37,630 nt of DNA from Flavobacteriaceae bacterium. Lineage in GTDB: Bacteria > Bacteroidota > Bacteroidia > Flavobacteriales > Flavobacteriaceae. Shown here piece after piece: positions 15,761 to 24,741 of the stretch (position 1 is the stretch's first letter; every line of letters begins with the position of its first letter). The position numbers and the translations under genes are program-made. The stretch covers positions 1 through 37,630 of the forward strand of contig JABDOZ010000015.1 in assembly GCA_013043005.1 (NCBI GenBank), read 5' to 3'. The notes under the pieces are model-generated. The model was not told where the DNA came from, did no database searches, and saw only the letters and a program-made list of their open reading frames with translations.

Positions 15761-16327
15761 ATGAAAATTATGAAAAAAGTATTATTAGGATTAAGTGCAT
15801 TGTGCCTCTTGGCATTTACCTCCTGTAAAGAAGATGCAACTAGTAAGATTAAAGCAGAAAATGTAGCAGAAGCAGCGAAAAGAGATGCGAATTCTACAAA
15901 ATTTCCAGTTTTGGAATTTGACAGATCTGAGCATGATTTTGGTGAACTAGAAGCTAGAACAAACGTTGAAACTGTTTTTAGTTACAGCAATACTGGAGAA
16001 GCTCCTTTGGTTATCACCAATATTTCCAGCTCATGTGGTTGTACTATTCCAAAGGATTGGAGCAGAGAGCCATTGGCACCAGGAGAAAGTGGTAAGTTTA
16101 CGGTAAAGTTCAATGGAACCGGTAATGGTAATGTTACTAAAACTGTAACGGTTACAGCCAATACAGAAAAGGGAAGAGAAGTGGTGAGAATTAAGGCTTT
16201 CGTAAAACCTGATCCAAATGCTCCTCAAAAACCAGCGGCCAAAAACTTACAAGCCTCTGCCAATAAAGTAAATCAAGTTGTAAAGTCGAGCACACAACCT
16301 GGTCACGAAGGTCATAACCACGATTAA
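15761..16327 (+). CDS. DUF1573 lipoprotein
   Basis: The 188-residue product has a lipoprotein signal (AFTSC, Cys22) and an immunoglobulin-like DUF1573 domain at about residues 45-145. The domain carries the family hallmarks: FDRSEHDFGEL, VFSYSNTGEAPLVI, SSCGCTIPKDW with a Cys pair, and the LAPGESGKFTVKFN strand. A Pro/Ala/His-rich tail ends GHEGHNHD and could bind metal. The function is not established; the position between nusB and yajC is typical of Flavobacteriia. An in-frame TTG lies at 15749, but the ATG at 15761 (or 15770, giving MKKVLLG) gives a normal signal peptide, so I start at 15761. Confidence 0.85.
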   Translation: MKIMKKVLLGLSALCLLAFTSCKEDATSKIKAENVAEAAKRDANSTKFPVLEFDRSEHDFGELEARTNVETVFSYSNTGEAPLVITNISSSCGCTIPKDWSREPLAPGESGKFTVKFNGTGNGNVTKTVTVTANTEKGREVVRIKAFVKPDPNAPQKPAAKNLQASANKVNQVVKSSTQPGHEGHNHD

Positions 16328-16338
16328 TATATAAGATA

Positions 16339-16635
16339 ATGGGAGAAGGTATAGGTAGTTTTTTACCGATAATTTTGATGTTTGTAGTAGTGTATTTTTT
16401 TATGATTGCACCTCAAATGAAACGTCAAAAAAATGAAAAAAAGTTTGCGGCTGCTTTAAAAAAAGGCGATAGAATAATTACTAAAAGTGGAATGCATGGT
16501 AAAGTTGTTGATCTAAACGATAAAGATTCAAGCTGTATTATCGAAACTATGTCAGGTAAAATCAAGTTTGACAGGTCTGCCATTTCTATGGAGATGAGTA
16601 AGAAACTCAATGCACCTCCTACAGCTAAAAAATAA
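16339..16635 (+). CDS. yajC: Preprotein translocase accessory subunit YajC
   Basis: The 98-residue product has one transmembrane helix (about residues 8-24, ILMFVVVYFFMIAPQM), the family motif PQMKRQKNEKKF and the conserved soluble part with GDRIITKSGMHGKV and KIKFDRSAI. YajC associates with SecDF-YidC and SecYEG in the inner membrane and supports protein translocation. Length is standard. It starts 11 bp after the DUF1573 gene, and the transcript ends at the strong hairpin at 16640-16667. Confidence 0.93.
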   Translation: MGEGIGSFLPIILMFVVVYFFMIAPQMKRQKNEKKFAAALKKGDRIITKSGMHGKVVDLNDKDSSCIIETMSGKIKFDRSAISMEMSKKLNAPPTAKK

Positions 16636-16639
16636 TTTG

Positions 16640-16667
16640 AAAAAGCAGCTAACTAGCTGCTTTTTTT
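16640..16667 (+). terminator. Rho-independent terminator after yajC
   Basis: AAAAGCAGCT (16641-16650) pairs with AGCTGCTTTT (16655-16664) over a 4-nt AACT loop and continues into a run of seven T ending at 16667. It closes the nusB-DUF1573-yajC unit before the gluconolactonase-like gene. Confidence 0.85.
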
Positions 16668-16688
16668 ATATTCATAAAATCAACTAAC

Positions 16689-17654
16689 ATGAAATCAATT
16701 AATCCAATTTCAGCTGCCCTAATATTTACTATAACTTTGTTGCTGTCGTGCAACAACTCACAGAAAAAATCGTACGAAGAATTAGAAGCTGAATTGGAAT
16801 TTGAGACCATGGCATTGCTTGGTGAAGGTGCGTTCTGGAATCATAAGACTCAGGAATTATATTGGGTAGATATTGAAGATAAAAAGTTTAATATTTATAA
16901 TCCTTCCTCTGTTTCAAATCGCATCATACAAATGCCTTCACTTATTGGTACTGTAGTCCCATATAATGAAAATGAAGCAGTCGTTGCCCTTTTAGACGGC
17001 GTCTATAAAGTTGATTTGCTGACTGAAGAAATAAGCTTGCTTTCTGATGTTGAATCCAATATTCCAGAAAACAGATTTAATGATGGAAAATGTGATCCTA
17101 ATGGTAATCTTTGGGTTGGATCCATGCATTTTGAACAGTCAAAACCAAATGCCAGTGTTTATAGGATAAATGAACAAGGCGAAACGGTTAAAATGATTGA
17201 TAGTGTCACCATTTCTAATGGTATAGTTTGGACTAAGGATGCTAAAACCATGTATTACATCGATACGCCTGCGGGAAATATTATGGGCTACGATTATAAT
17301 GATCAAACCAGCACGATATCGAATGGTAGAATTGCTGTAAAAGTATCAGAAGAAGACGGGTTTCCTGACGGGATGGCCATTGATGAAAATGATATGCTCT
17401 GGGTTGGTATGTGGAATGGTAATGCAGTAGCACAATATGATCCAAAAAAAGGAAAATTGGTTTCAAAAATCTCAGTACCCGCACATAATGTCACTTCTTG
17501 TGCTTTTGGAGGCGAAAACCTAGATATCCTGTACATAACTACATCCAGTTTAGATATGACTGAAGAGGAACAAAATAGGTTCCCAATGGCAGGTTCAATT
17601 TTTATGGTTAAGCCCGGAGTTACAGGTGTTGAAAGTCGTTTTTTTGGAAATTGA
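16689..17654 (+). CDS. SMP-30/gluconolactonase-like lipoprotein
   Basis: The 321-residue product has a lipoprotein signal peptide (LLLSC, Cys21) and a six-bladed beta-propeller of the SMP-30/gluconolaconase/LRE type. The candidate divalent-metal ligands of the family are present: Glu in LLGEGAFW (about residue 46), Asn in NRFNDGKCD, Asn in TISNGIVW, and Asp in EDGFPDGMAID. It is expected to hydrolyse a sugar lactone such as glucono-lactone on the periplasmic side or at the cell surface. The next gene is a gluconate-permease-family transporter, which fits: lactone opened outside, aldonate imported. It has no visible kinase or dehydratase neighbour. Substrate identity is inferred. Confidence 0.85.
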   Translation: MKSINPISAALIFTITLLLSCNNSQKKSYEELEAELEFETMALLGEGAFWNHKTQELYWVDIEDKKFNIYNPSSVSNRIIQMPSLIGTVVPYNENEAVVALLDGVYKVDLLTEEISLLSDVESNIPENRFNDGKCDPNGNLWVGSMHFEQSKPNASVYRINEQGETVKMIDSVTISNGIVWTKDAKTMYYIDTPAGNIMGYDYNDQTSTISNGRIAVKVSEEDGFPDGMAIDENDMLWVGMWNGNAVAQYDPKKGKLVSKISVPAHNVTSCAFGGENLDILYITTSSLDMTEEEQNRFPMAGSIFMVKPGVTGVESRFFGN

Positions 17655-17683
17655 AATGTTTCCGTTTACCTTAGGACTTGATT

Positions 17684-19027
17684 ATGTTAGATTACCAACT
17701 CATTTTTGCAGTACTGTTTGGGATAATTCTTCTATTAACCTTAATCCTTCGTTTTAAAATTCAGGCATTTATTGCGCTGCTCATTGCAAGTATTTTAGTA
17801 GGTATTATTGCCGGTATGCAACCTCAAGATATTGTTGTTACCATTAAAGATGGAATGGGCAATACTTTGGGATTTGTTGCTGTAGTTGTTGGTTTGGGAG
17901 CTATGTTTGGCGCTATGTTAGAACATTCAGGAGGAGCTGAAGCACTAGCAAAATATTTACTGAATAAATTTGGGGAAAAGAATACAACATCAGCCTTGAT
18001 GATTACCGGATTCTTTGTTGCTATTCCAGTTTTTTTTGATGTAGGCTTCATTATTTTAGTCCCTTTGATCTATTCACTACAGAGAAAAACAAAAAAATCC
18101 CTGTTGCTTTATGGCATTCCTCTATTGGCAGGATTAGCTATTACGCATGCATTCATACCTCCAACTCCCGGACCAGTTGCCGTGGCAGATATTCTGAAGG
18201 CAGATCTGGGTTGGGTTATATTAATAGGGTTTATAGCTGCCATTCCAACCACAATTATTAGTGGTCCTGTTTTTGCGAAATATATTGCCAAGAGAATACA
18301 GATTGAAGCACCTGACTTGTTAGTAGAACATGAATATAATGAAGACTATCCTTCTGTTGGTGTAATATTAGCAATAATAGGTTTGCCCATTATTCTTATT
18401 GTAGGAAACACGTTTTTAAATAGTCCGTTATTAAATGATTTTAATATTTCCGAAGGATTTAAGAATTGGATTGGGCTCATTGGACATCCATTTTCTGCTT
18501 TAATAATAGCCAATTTAATAGCCTGGTACGTATTGGGTATAAGAAGGAATTTTGACAAGAATGATTTATTAAAGATCACTACAAAATCCATGGGACCTGC
18601 AGGAATTATAATTTTGCTGACGGGAGCAGGAGGTGTTTTTAAAGAAATGCTTGTTAATACAGGATCGGGTGAAATGATTGCTAACTATTTATCAGACAGT
18701 GGTATTGGAATTCTATTGTTTTCATTTATTATTGCCGCTTTAATTAGGATTTTACAAGGTTCAGCTACTGTTGCTATGATCACAGCTGCTGGAATTACAG
18801 CACCTTTATTACTTGGAGATGTTAGTGAAATTCAAAAAGCACTTCTTGTAATAGCAATTGCTTCTGGAGCCTCCATAATGTCTCATGTTAATGACAGTGG
18901 TTTTTGGTTGGTAAGTAAATATTTAGGATTGACTGAGAAACAAACTTTTAGAATCTGGACAGTAATGACCACCATATTAGCTTTGGTTGGGTTTACAACA
19001 GTGAGTATATTATCTATCTTCGTTTAA
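17684..19027 (+). CDS. GntP-family gluconate:proton symporter
   Basis: The 447-residue membrane protein has about 12-14 helices and matches the GntP family. Visible hallmarks are GMGNTLGFVAVVVGLGAMFG (about residues 57-76), LEHSGGAEALA, PVFFDVGFIILVPL, TPGPVAVADIL, GAGGVFKEMLV and LQGSATVAMITAAGI. It imports gluconate or a related aldonate. The preceding gluconolactonase-like gene is 29 nt away and likely cotranscribed. An in-frame TTG at 17678 precedes the ATG at 17684; the ATG is preferred. No convincing terminator was seen before the convergent pepT. Confidence 0.88.
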   Translation: MLDYQLIFAVLFGIILLLTLILRFKIQAFIALLIASILVGIIAGMQPQDIVVTIKDGMGNTLGFVAVVVGLGAMFGAMLEHSGGAEALAKYLLNKFGEKNTTSALMITGFFVAIPVFFDVGFIILVPLIYSLQRKTKKSLLLYGIPLLAGLAITHAFIPPTPGPVAVADILKADLGWVILIGFIAAIPTTIISGPVFAKYIAKRIQIEAPDLLVEHEYNEDYPSVGVILAIIGLPIILIVGNTFLNSPLLNDFNISEGFKNWIGLIGHPFSALIIANLIAWYVLGIRRNFDKNDLLKITTKSMGPAGIIILLTGAGGVFKEMLVNTGSGEMIANYLSDSGIGILLFSFIIAALIRILQGSATVAMITAAGITAPLLLGDVSEIQKALLVIAIASGASIMSHVNDSGFWLVSKYLGLTEKQTFRIWTVMTTILALVGFTTVSILSIFV

Positions 19028-19089
19028 AAATTCTTATACTTATCGTGTAACCCAAGTCCTTTCAGTATCATGGGTCTAATTTTATAAAT

Positions 19090-20328
19090 CTATGCGTATT
19101 TTTTTTGCGTTAATTCTGCAATCTTAATAATGACTTCAGTTGCCTTCAAAATACTTTCTACAGGAACGTACTCGTATCTTCCATGAAAATTATGACCACC
19201 TGCAAAAATATTAGGACAAGGTAATCCCATATAAGAAAGTTGTGAACCGTCAGTACCACCTCTAATTGCTTTTATTAAAGGCTTTATGTCCAACTGCTTC
19301 ATGGCCTCTTCAGCAATATCAACAATATGCATGACCGGTTCAACTTTCTCCTTCATATTAAAGTATTGATCTTTTATTTCTATCTCAATGACCTCTCTAC
19401 CATATTGTTTATTTAAATCTTTGGTAAGTTTTGTCATGGCTTCTTTTCTTGCTTCAAAATGGCCTCTGTCGTGATCTCTAATAATATACTCTAAAACGGT
19501 TTCTTCAACTTTACCTTCCATATTATGTAGGTGAAAAAAGCCTTGATAACCTTCCGTATGTTCTGGTGTTTCTAATCTAGGCAAAGAATTTATGAACTCT
19601 GTGGCTATATACATGGAATTTACCATTTTACCCTTGGCATATCCAGGATGAACTATTTTGCCTTTAACTTTCACTACTGCACCTGCCGCATTAAAATTTT
19701 CGTATTCTAACTCACCAACCTGACTGCCATCCATAGTATAGGCCCAATCCGCTCCAAATTTTTCGACATCAAATTTATGAGCTCCACGACCAATTTCTTC
19801 ATCAGGTGTGAATCCTACTCTTATTTTACCATGTTTTATATCGGGATTTTTGATTAAATATTCCATTGCTGAAACTATTTCACAAATTCCAGCTTTGTCG
19901 TCAGCACCCAATAGTGTGGTTCCATCGGTGGTAATTAATGTCTTTCCTTTATACATCAACAAATCATCAAAATAATCAGGTGACAAGATTATATTGTCCT
20001 TTTTATTTAAAATGATGTCTTTTCCATCATAATTTTCAATGACCTGTGGGTTAACATTGGCACCAGTGAAATCTGGAGAAGTGTCAAAATGAGAGATAAA
20101 ACCGATTGTTGGAACTTCATGGCTAACATTACTTGGCAGAGTCGCCATGATGTATGCATTTTCATCAATGGTAACCTCTTTCATTCCTATTTCTTTTAGT
20201 TCTTTTGCCAACTTGTTCGCCAGGTCCCATTGTTTTTTTGTACTTGGGGTTGTATCACTTTTTGGATCTGATTCTGTATCAATTTTAATGTAGCTTATAA
20301 ACCGATCAATTATATGTTGTTTATTCAT
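19090..20328 (-). CDS. pepT: Peptidase T (tripeptide aminopeptidase)
   Basis: The 412-residue product is a zinc metallopeptidase of family M20B. Metal and catalytic residues are visible: His80 and Asp82 in SHFDTSPDF, Asp143 in LLGADDKAG, the Glu177-Glu178 pair in TPDEEIGRG, Asp200 in YTMDGS and the C-terminal His382 in [10 protein letters not shown]. PepT removes the N-terminal residue from tripeptides in the cytosol. The length equals that of characterised PepT proteins (about 410). No signal peptide. It is monocistronic, convergent with gntP and divergent from pyrD, with a TAnnTTTG promoter element 35 nt upstream. Confidence 0.94.
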   Translation of the reverse strand: MNKQHIIDRFISYIKIDTESDPKSDTTPSTKKQWDLANKLAKELKEIGMKEVTIDENAYIMATLPSNVSHEVPTIGFISHFDTSPDFTGANVNPQVIENYDGKDIILNKKDNIILSPDYFDDLLMYKGKTLITTDGTTLLGADDKAGICEIVSAMEYLIKNPDIKHGKIRVGFTPDEEIGRGAHKFDVEKFGADWAYTMDGSQVGELEYENFNAAGAVVKVKGKIVHPGYAKGKMVNSMYIATEFINSLPRLETPEHTEGYQGFFHLHNMEGKVEETVLEYIIRDHDRGHFEARKEAMTKLTKDLNKQYGREVIEIEIKDQYFNMKEKVEPVMHIVDIAEEAMKQLDIKPLIKAIRGGTDGSQLSYMGLPCPNIFAGGHNFHGRYEYVPVESILKATEVIIKIAELTQKKYA

Positions 20329-20363
20329 TGTAATGATAATTTTTTCTGGATTTTGCAGTAGTT

Positions 20364-20371
20364 CAAAAGTA
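20364..20371 (-). promoter_or_regulatory. -7 promoter element for pepT
   Basis: The minus strand reads TACTTTTG, an exact TAnnTTTG match, 35 nt upstream of the pepT ATG. A matching element for the divergent pyrD lies about 50 bp to the right. No clear -33 TTG was found at the usual spacing. Confidence 0.55.
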
Positions 20372-20397
20372 CGATTATTAATTATTTTGCTTTTTGA

Positions 20398-20429
20398 ATT
20401 GTATGCTTTTTTTTTAAAAACTACTTTTG
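20398..20429 (+). promoter_or_regulatory. Bacteroidota promoter for pyrD
   Basis: TTG at 20398-20400, 21-nt spacer, then TACTTTTG at 20422-20429. This fits the Bacteroidota promoter. It places the transcription start near 20435, so the in-frame TTG at 20427, inside the -7 box, cannot be the translation start. This decides for the ATG at 20445 and a very short leader of about 10 nt. Confidence 0.65.
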
Positions 20430-20444
20430 TGCAAATATTACTTC

Positions 20445-21479
20445 ATGTACAAACTTTTAATTCGTCCTATTTTATTTTTATTTGATCCAGAGGTTGTGCA
20501 TCATTTTACTTTTTCTGCAATTCGATTCTTCTTTAAAATACCAGGAATAGCATCATTGGTTAGGGGATTTTATCAAATAAATGATAGTCGATTGGAAAAA
20601 GAACTATTCGGATTAAAATTTAATAATCCAGTTGGGTTAGCTGCTGGATTTGATAAAAATGCAGTTTTGTATAAAGAATTAGCCAATTTTGGATTTGGTT
20701 TTGTTGAGATAGGGACGGTTACACCGAAAGGTCAAGAAGGAAATCCTAAGAAACGATTGTTCCGATTAAAATCGGATAAAGGAATAATTAATCGAATGGG
20801 TTTTAATAATAAAGGTCTGGAAGCCGCTATCAACCAACTTAAAAATAATAAAGGACGAGTCATTATAGGTGGGAATATTGGAAAGAACACCAATACGTCT
20901 CCCAACAACTATACGGAAGATTACCTTAAATGTTTTAAAGCGCTTCATCCTTATGTTGATTATTTCGTTTTGAATGTAAGCTGCCCTAATGTTAGTAGCC
21001 ATGCAAAACTTAATGATAAGGATTACCTGGAAGAATTAATTTCTGAAGTACAGAAAGCCAACAAAACCTTTGATAAGCAGAAGCCTATTTTACTTAAAAT
21101 AGCTCCAGATCTGAATAAAAACCAATTAGATGAAATTATTGAATTGGTTGCAACCACGAAAATTGAAGGTGTTATCGCCAGCAATACATCGGTAAGCAGA
21201 AGTGGGCTTAGAGCTCCAAAGGAAGTACTGGATGAAATTGGAAATGGAGGATTAAGCGGTCAACCCATAAAAGAAAAAAGCACTCAGGTTATTAAATATC
21301 TGTCTGAAAAGAGTAATAAATCATTTCCCATTATTGGAGTAGGAGGAATTCATTCAGCAGAAGATGCCCTTGAAAAATTGAGTGCAGGAGCTGATCTAAT
21401 ACAGGTTTATACAGGCTTTATCTACGAAGGTCCAAATCTTATTAAAAATATTAACAGGGCTCTTTTAAAACTTGCCTAA
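20445..21479 (+). CDS. pyrD: Dihydroorotate dehydrogenase, quinone-dependent (class 2)
   Basis: The 344-residue enzyme oxidises dihydroorotate to orotate in pyrimidine synthesis, passing electrons via FMN to quinone. The N-terminal amphipathic helical extension (about residues 1-45, [19 protein letters not shown]) is typical of membrane-associated class 2 enzymes. Further family motifs are [10 protein letters not shown] (64-73), [14 protein letters not shown] (88-101), INRMGFNN (115-122) and GVGGI with [13 protein letters not shown] near the end. At the catalytic base position it has Cys180 (NVSCPN) where Escherichia coli class 2 has Ser. The ATG at 20445 is chosen because the longer reading would start inside the promoter. 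It overlaps the exporter gene by one base (TAATG). Confidence 0.92.
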   Translation: MYKLLIRPILFLFDPEVVHHFTFSAIRFFFKIPGIASLVRGFYQINDSRLEKELFGLKFNNPVGLAAGFDKNAVLYKELANFGFGFVEIGTVTPKGQEGNPKKRLFRLKSDKGIINRMGFNNKGLEAAINQLKNNKGRVIIGGNIGKNTNTSPNNYTEDYLKCFKALHPYVDYFVLNVSCPNVSSHAKLNDKDYLEELISEVQKANKTFDKQKPILLKIAPDLNKNQLDEIIELVATTKIEGVIASNTSVSRSGLRAPKEVLDEIGNGGLSGQPIKEKSTQVIKYLSEKSNKSFPIIGVGGIHSAEDALEKLSAGADLIQVYTGFIYEGPNLIKNINRALLKLA

Positions 21480-22105
21480 TGGATTATAATCTGTTATTTG
21501 GTTTTATCGCAGCTGTTGCTGCACTGGCATTCTCACCTGGACCGGATAATATTTATGTTTTAATGCAAAGTGTAACTAATGGCAGAGCTTATGGTTTGGC
21601 AACTGTAGCAGGTTTGATTTCGGGATGCATAGTCCATACAACATTGGTTGCTTTTGGCGTATCGGCAATTGTCAAAAATAACGACACTATTTTTTTAATT
21701 TTAAAACTTTTAGGAGCTGCATACTTATTATATCTTGCTTTTAAGGTTTACAGGAGTGATTCTAAAATCAATTTGTCTAATTCTGATGTTCCTAAAAAGA
21801 CCTTAAGGCAATTGTATAAACAGGGATTTATTATGAATGTTTTAAATCCTAAGGTATCTATATTCTTTTTAGCTTTTTTCCCCGGATTTTTATTCAGTCA
21901 AACCTTGAGTAATGTCACTCAGTTTTATGTTTTGGGCTTACTTTTTATGCTGGTTTCTTTTATAATATTTTCCTTGATTGCAATTCTTGCAGGATCAATT
22001 GCTGATTACCTTAAAAGCCATAAGGGATTTGGAGGATTTTTAAAATGGCTTCAAATTTTTGTGTTTGTTGGTATTGCTTTATTCATTCTGATATCAGAAA
22101 AATAG
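21479..22105 (+). CDS. LysE/RhtB-family amino-acid exporter
   Basis: The 208-residue membrane protein has about six helices and the LysE/RhtB opening LAFSPGPDNIYVLMQS (about residues 17-32), followed by GLATVAGLISGCIVHT and a conserved MNVLNPKVSIFFLAFFPGF block (about 119-137). It exports amino acids or derivatives across the inner membrane using the proton gradient; substrate unknown. Its ATG overlaps the pyrD stop (TAATG), so translation is coupled, though the link to pyrimidine synthesis is not obvious. Confidence 0.88.
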   Translation: MDYNLLFGFIAAVAALAFSPGPDNIYVLMQSVTNGRAYGLATVAGLISGCIVHTTLVAFGVSAIVKNNDTIFLILKLLGAAYLLYLAFKVYRSDSKINLSNSDVPKKTLRQLYKQGFIMNVLNPKVSIFFLAFFPGFLFSQTLSNVTQFYVLGLLFMLVSFIIFSLIAILAGSIADYLKSHKGFGGFLKWLQIFVFVGIALFILISEK

Positions 22106-22132
22106 AGTATTTTTAATTATTCAAATTAGTCT

Positions 22133-22996
22133 ATGACAAAACCTGTAAAAATTATTGAATGTCCGCGTGATGCCATGCAGGGAATCAAGCAATTTATTCC
22201 AACTGATAAAAAGGTTCAGTTCATTCAATCGTTGTTACGAGTCGGATTTAATACCATTGACTTTGGTAGTTTTGTATCACCAAAGGCCATTCCTCAAATG
22301 GTTGATACGGCGGAGGTGCTCTCAAAATTAGATTTAAGTAAAACTACAAGTAAATTATTAGTGATTGTTGCTAATTTAAGAGGTGCCCAAGATGCCTGCA
22401 AACATCCTGAAATTGATTATTTGGGTTATCCGTTTTCAATTTCTGAGAATTTCCAGATGCGTAATACACATAAAACTATTTCTCAATCAGTTCTCATTTT
22501 AAATGATATTTTAAATGCTGCTGATAAGAATAATAAGGAAGTTGTGGCTTACTTGTCGATGGGATTTGGGAATCCCTATGGTGATCCATGGAATGTTGAT
22601 ATAGTAGGAGCGTGGACTGAAAGATTGAATAAAATGGGAGTGAAGATTTTGTCATTAAGCGACACAATTGGAAGTTCAGATCCGGAAACTATTGACTATT
22701 TGTTCTCGAGTTTAATTCCAAAATTTCCTAACATTGAGTTTGGAGCACACTTACACACGACCCCAAGTGCGTGGTTCGAGAAAATTGATGCGGCTTATAG
22801 ATCGGGTTGCAGACGTTTTGATGGTGCTATTCAAGGATTTGGAGGTTGCCCAATGGCAAAAGATGAATTAATAGGTAACATGCCAACCGAAAAAATGCTA
22901 TCCTATTTTACTGCCAAAAAAAAACACAATTTAAATTCTCTTAGTTTTGAAAGTGCATATAATGAAGCTACAAAAATCTTAACTAAATATTTCTAG
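22133..22996 (+). CDS. Hydroxymethylglutaryl-CoA lyase-like HMGL-fold enzyme
   Basis: The 287-residue product is a DRE-TIM metallolyase. The active-site residues of HMG-CoA lyase are conserved: Arg12-Asp13 (ECPRDAMQ), His206 and His208 (GAHLHTT), catalytic Cys239 (GFGGCPMA) and Asn249. HMG-CoA lyase cleaves HMG-CoA to acetyl-CoA and acetoacetate, the last step of leucine breakdown. The substituted opening (CPRDAMQ rather than GPRDGLQ) is unlike mitochondrial or proteobacterial enzymes but is seen in Bacteroidota proteins annotated this way. It starts 27 nt after the LysE-type gene and may share its transcript. Its 3-prime end overlaps the convergent methyltransferase gene by 4 bp. Confidence 0.8.
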   Translation: MTKPVKIIECPRDAMQGIKQFIPTDKKVQFIQSLLRVGFNTIDFGSFVSPKAIPQMVDTAEVLSKLDLSKTTSKLLVIVANLRGAQDACKHPEIDYLGYPFSISENFQMRNTHKTISQSVLILNDILNAADKNNKEVVAYLSMGFGNPYGDPWNVDIVGAWTERLNKMGVKILSLSDTIGSSDPETIDYLFSSLIPKFPNIEFGAHLHTTPSAWFEKIDAAYRSGCRRFDGAIQGFGGCPMAKDELIGNMPTEKMLSYFTAKKKHNLNSLSFESAYNEATKILTKYF

Positions 22997-23424
22997 AAAA
23001 TGTAAGGAATTAGTCTTTTGGTTCTTTTTTTATATTCCCTGTAAGCATTACCAAACCGCTCCTCTAAAAACTCCTCTTCGCGAATTACTTTGAAGAAAAG
23101 CGTAACAAGTAATACAACAAAAACTATAGTATTCAACCAATTTAAATTTTGGATTATTATTGGTAAGAAAAAAAGAATAACCGCTAAATACATCGGATTT
23201 CTGATCCATTTATAAGGACCAGTAGTTATTAACGAATTTGATTTGACCTCTGGCTGAATATTAAAATTTCCGATTTTTATGGTTAAAATTCCCCAGATTC
23301 CGACCATCGCTCCCAATGCCTGAAAGATTGACCCAACACCATTAACAATAGGATTATTAGTAATTACTAAATAAATCATTGAAATAATTTGAAGACAGAC
23401 AAGAATGACTGATTTTTTTGACAT
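22993..23424 (-). CDS. Isoprenylcysteine/phospholipid methyltransferase-like membrane protein
   Basis: The 143-residue product has four hydrophobic segments and the membrane methyltransferase (ICMT/PEMT) signature: GPYKWIRNPMYLAVI (about residues 70-84) followed by the Glu-rich EEEFLEERFGNAYREYKKR (about 116-134). In characterised family members these segments bind SAM and the lipid-facing substrate. The bacterial role and acceptor are unknown. The same signature occurs in the N-terminal domain of the fusion protein at 28300-30174, giving two ICMT-like genes in this window. It is convergent with the HMGL-fold gene (4-bp overlap) and divergent from the porin gene. Confidence 0.8.
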   Translation of the reverse strand: MSKKSVILVCLQIISMIYLVITNNPIVNGVGSIFQALGAMVGIWGILTIKIGNFNIQPEVKSNSLITTGPYKWIRNPMYLAVILFFLPIIIQNLNWLNTIVFVVLLVTLFFKVIREEEFLEERFGNAYREYKKRTKRLIPYIF

Positions 23425-23489
23425 TTATTTAATTTTTTAACCGTATTAAAAGTAATATAATTATTAGTTTAATTTATTTCTAAATAAGC

Positions 23490-23520
23490 TTTGTCAGTTT
23501 AATATTCTATCCTAATTTTG
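23490..23520 (+). promoter_or_regulatory. Consensus Bacteroidota promoter for the porin operon
   Basis: TTTG (23490-23493), 19-nt spacer, TAATTTTG (23513-23520): a perfect fit to the Bacteroidota -33/-7 promoter. It shows that the in-frame TTG at 23518 lies in the -7 box and that translation must begin at the ATG at 23566, after a leader of about 40 nt. Confidence 0.75.
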
Positions 23521-23565
23521 CGACTCACTAACTTACTATTTATATTAAGTCTTAATAAAAATAAC

Positions 23566-24729
23566 ATGAGAAATGTCATTTTATCTTTTGCAATATTATT
23601 ATCAGGATTAGGGTTTTCTCAAACTATTGTTCAAGACACAACATCAACACAAAATCAGCAACAGAATGCAGTTAATACTATTTTAAGTGTAAACAGATCA
23701 AGAGGTGTGATTGTTGGAGGATATGCTCAGGTAGATTACAATCAACCAGAAGGTAAAAATGGTAATCTAGATGTTCATAGATTAGTAATGCTATTAGGTT
23801 ATAAGTTCAATGATAAAGTACAATTTGTTACAGAAATAGAATACGAACATGTAAAAGAGCTTTATGTGGAGCAAGCATTTTTGCAATATACTATAGCTAA
23901 TAATGTCAATATGAGAGGTGGGTTGATGCTGGTACCAATGGGTATTGTTAATGAATATCATGAACCTACAACTTTTAATGGTGTTGAACGACCTAATGTA
24001 GACAAGAGCATTGTACCTTCAACCTGGAGGGAGATTGGCCTAGGTATTACGGGTAAAATAGATAATGTTTCCCTAAGGTATCAAGCTTATGTTTTTAATG
24101 GATTTTCATCAGTAAATGGTGAAAAAGTTTTAGGCGGAAGTAATGGTTTGAGGAACGGTCGTCAAAAAGGAGCAGAGTCAACCATAAATACACCAAACTT
24201 ATCTGCCAAAATAGATTATTATGAAATTCCAGGATTACGTTTGGGCCTTGCTGGTTACTTTGGACGTACTCAAGCAGAGGATGAAGTTCAGGAATCAGAA
24301 GGAGCAGATATTGGTATTTCCATGCTGGGATTAGATGCACGATATATAAACAGACGTTTTTCCGCCAGAGGTCAATATATACAGGCAAAACTATCAGATA
24401 CAAATAAATATAACATATTGAACGATGCTGACTTAGGCTCAGAACTTAAAGGATGGTATGCAGAAGTAGCCTATAACCTATTACCACTAAACAAGGAACA
24501 AAGATTAGATGCTTTTATGCGTTATGAGCAGTATGACACACATGCAGCTACAAAGGACGCAGGTCTCAACAGAAATTTAGCATATAATAGAAATGAATGG
24601 ACCACAGGGTTGAGCTATCATATTGCTCTTGGAGCAGTCGTAAAGATGGATTATCAAATACTGGATAATGCAACTAAAGGTAATAAATCAAAAGGACAAT
24701 TCAATCTTGGGTTTGGTGTTTGGTTCTAA
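23566..24729 (+). CDS. Outer-membrane porin (OprO/OprP-like beta-barrel)
   Basis: The 387-residue product has a Sec signal peptide (about residues 1-19, SGLGFSQ) and a mature part of alternating beta strands ending in the outer-membrane signature GFGVWF with terminal Phe. Blocks such as RGVIVGGYAQVDYNQ, RLVMLLGYKFNDKVQFVTEIEYEH and VEQAFLQYTI are typical of phosphate-selective-porin-like barrels of Bacteroidota. It should form a diffusion channel; the solute is unknown. It has its own strong promoter and is followed after 12 bp by an FMN-binding protein gene and then a membrane protein gene, so the three form one unit. Start chosen from the promoter position. Confidence 0.85.
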   Translation: MRNVILSFAILLSGLGFSQTIVQDTTSTQNQQQNAVNTILSVNRSRGVIVGGYAQVDYNQPEGKNGNLDVHRLVMLLGYKFNDKVQFVTEIEYEHVKELYVEQAFLQYTIANNVNMRGGLMLVPMGIVNEYHEPTTFNGVERPNVDKSIVPSTWREIGLGITGKIDNVSLRYQAYVFNGFSSVNGEKVLGGSNGLRNGRQKGAESTINTPNLSAKIDYYEIPGLRLGLAGYFGRTQAEDEVQESEGADIGISMLGLDARYINRRFSARGQYIQAKLSDTNKYNILNDADLGSELKGWYAEVAYNLLPLNKEQRLDAFMRYEQYDTHAATKDAGLNRNLAYNRNEWTTGLSYHIALGAVVKMDYQILDNATKGNKSKGQFNLGFGVWF

Positions 24730-24741
24730 TAATTTACTATC

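Noticed and set aside
19050-19075. Possible terminator between gntP and pepT
   Set aside because: Only a 5-bp ACCCA/TGGGT match with a long loop and no clear T-run; too weak to call.
23518-23565. TTG start adding 16 residues to the porin
   Set aside because: The TTG is part of the -7 box of a consensus promoter, so it would not be in the transcript; the ATG at 23566 gives a normal signal peptide.
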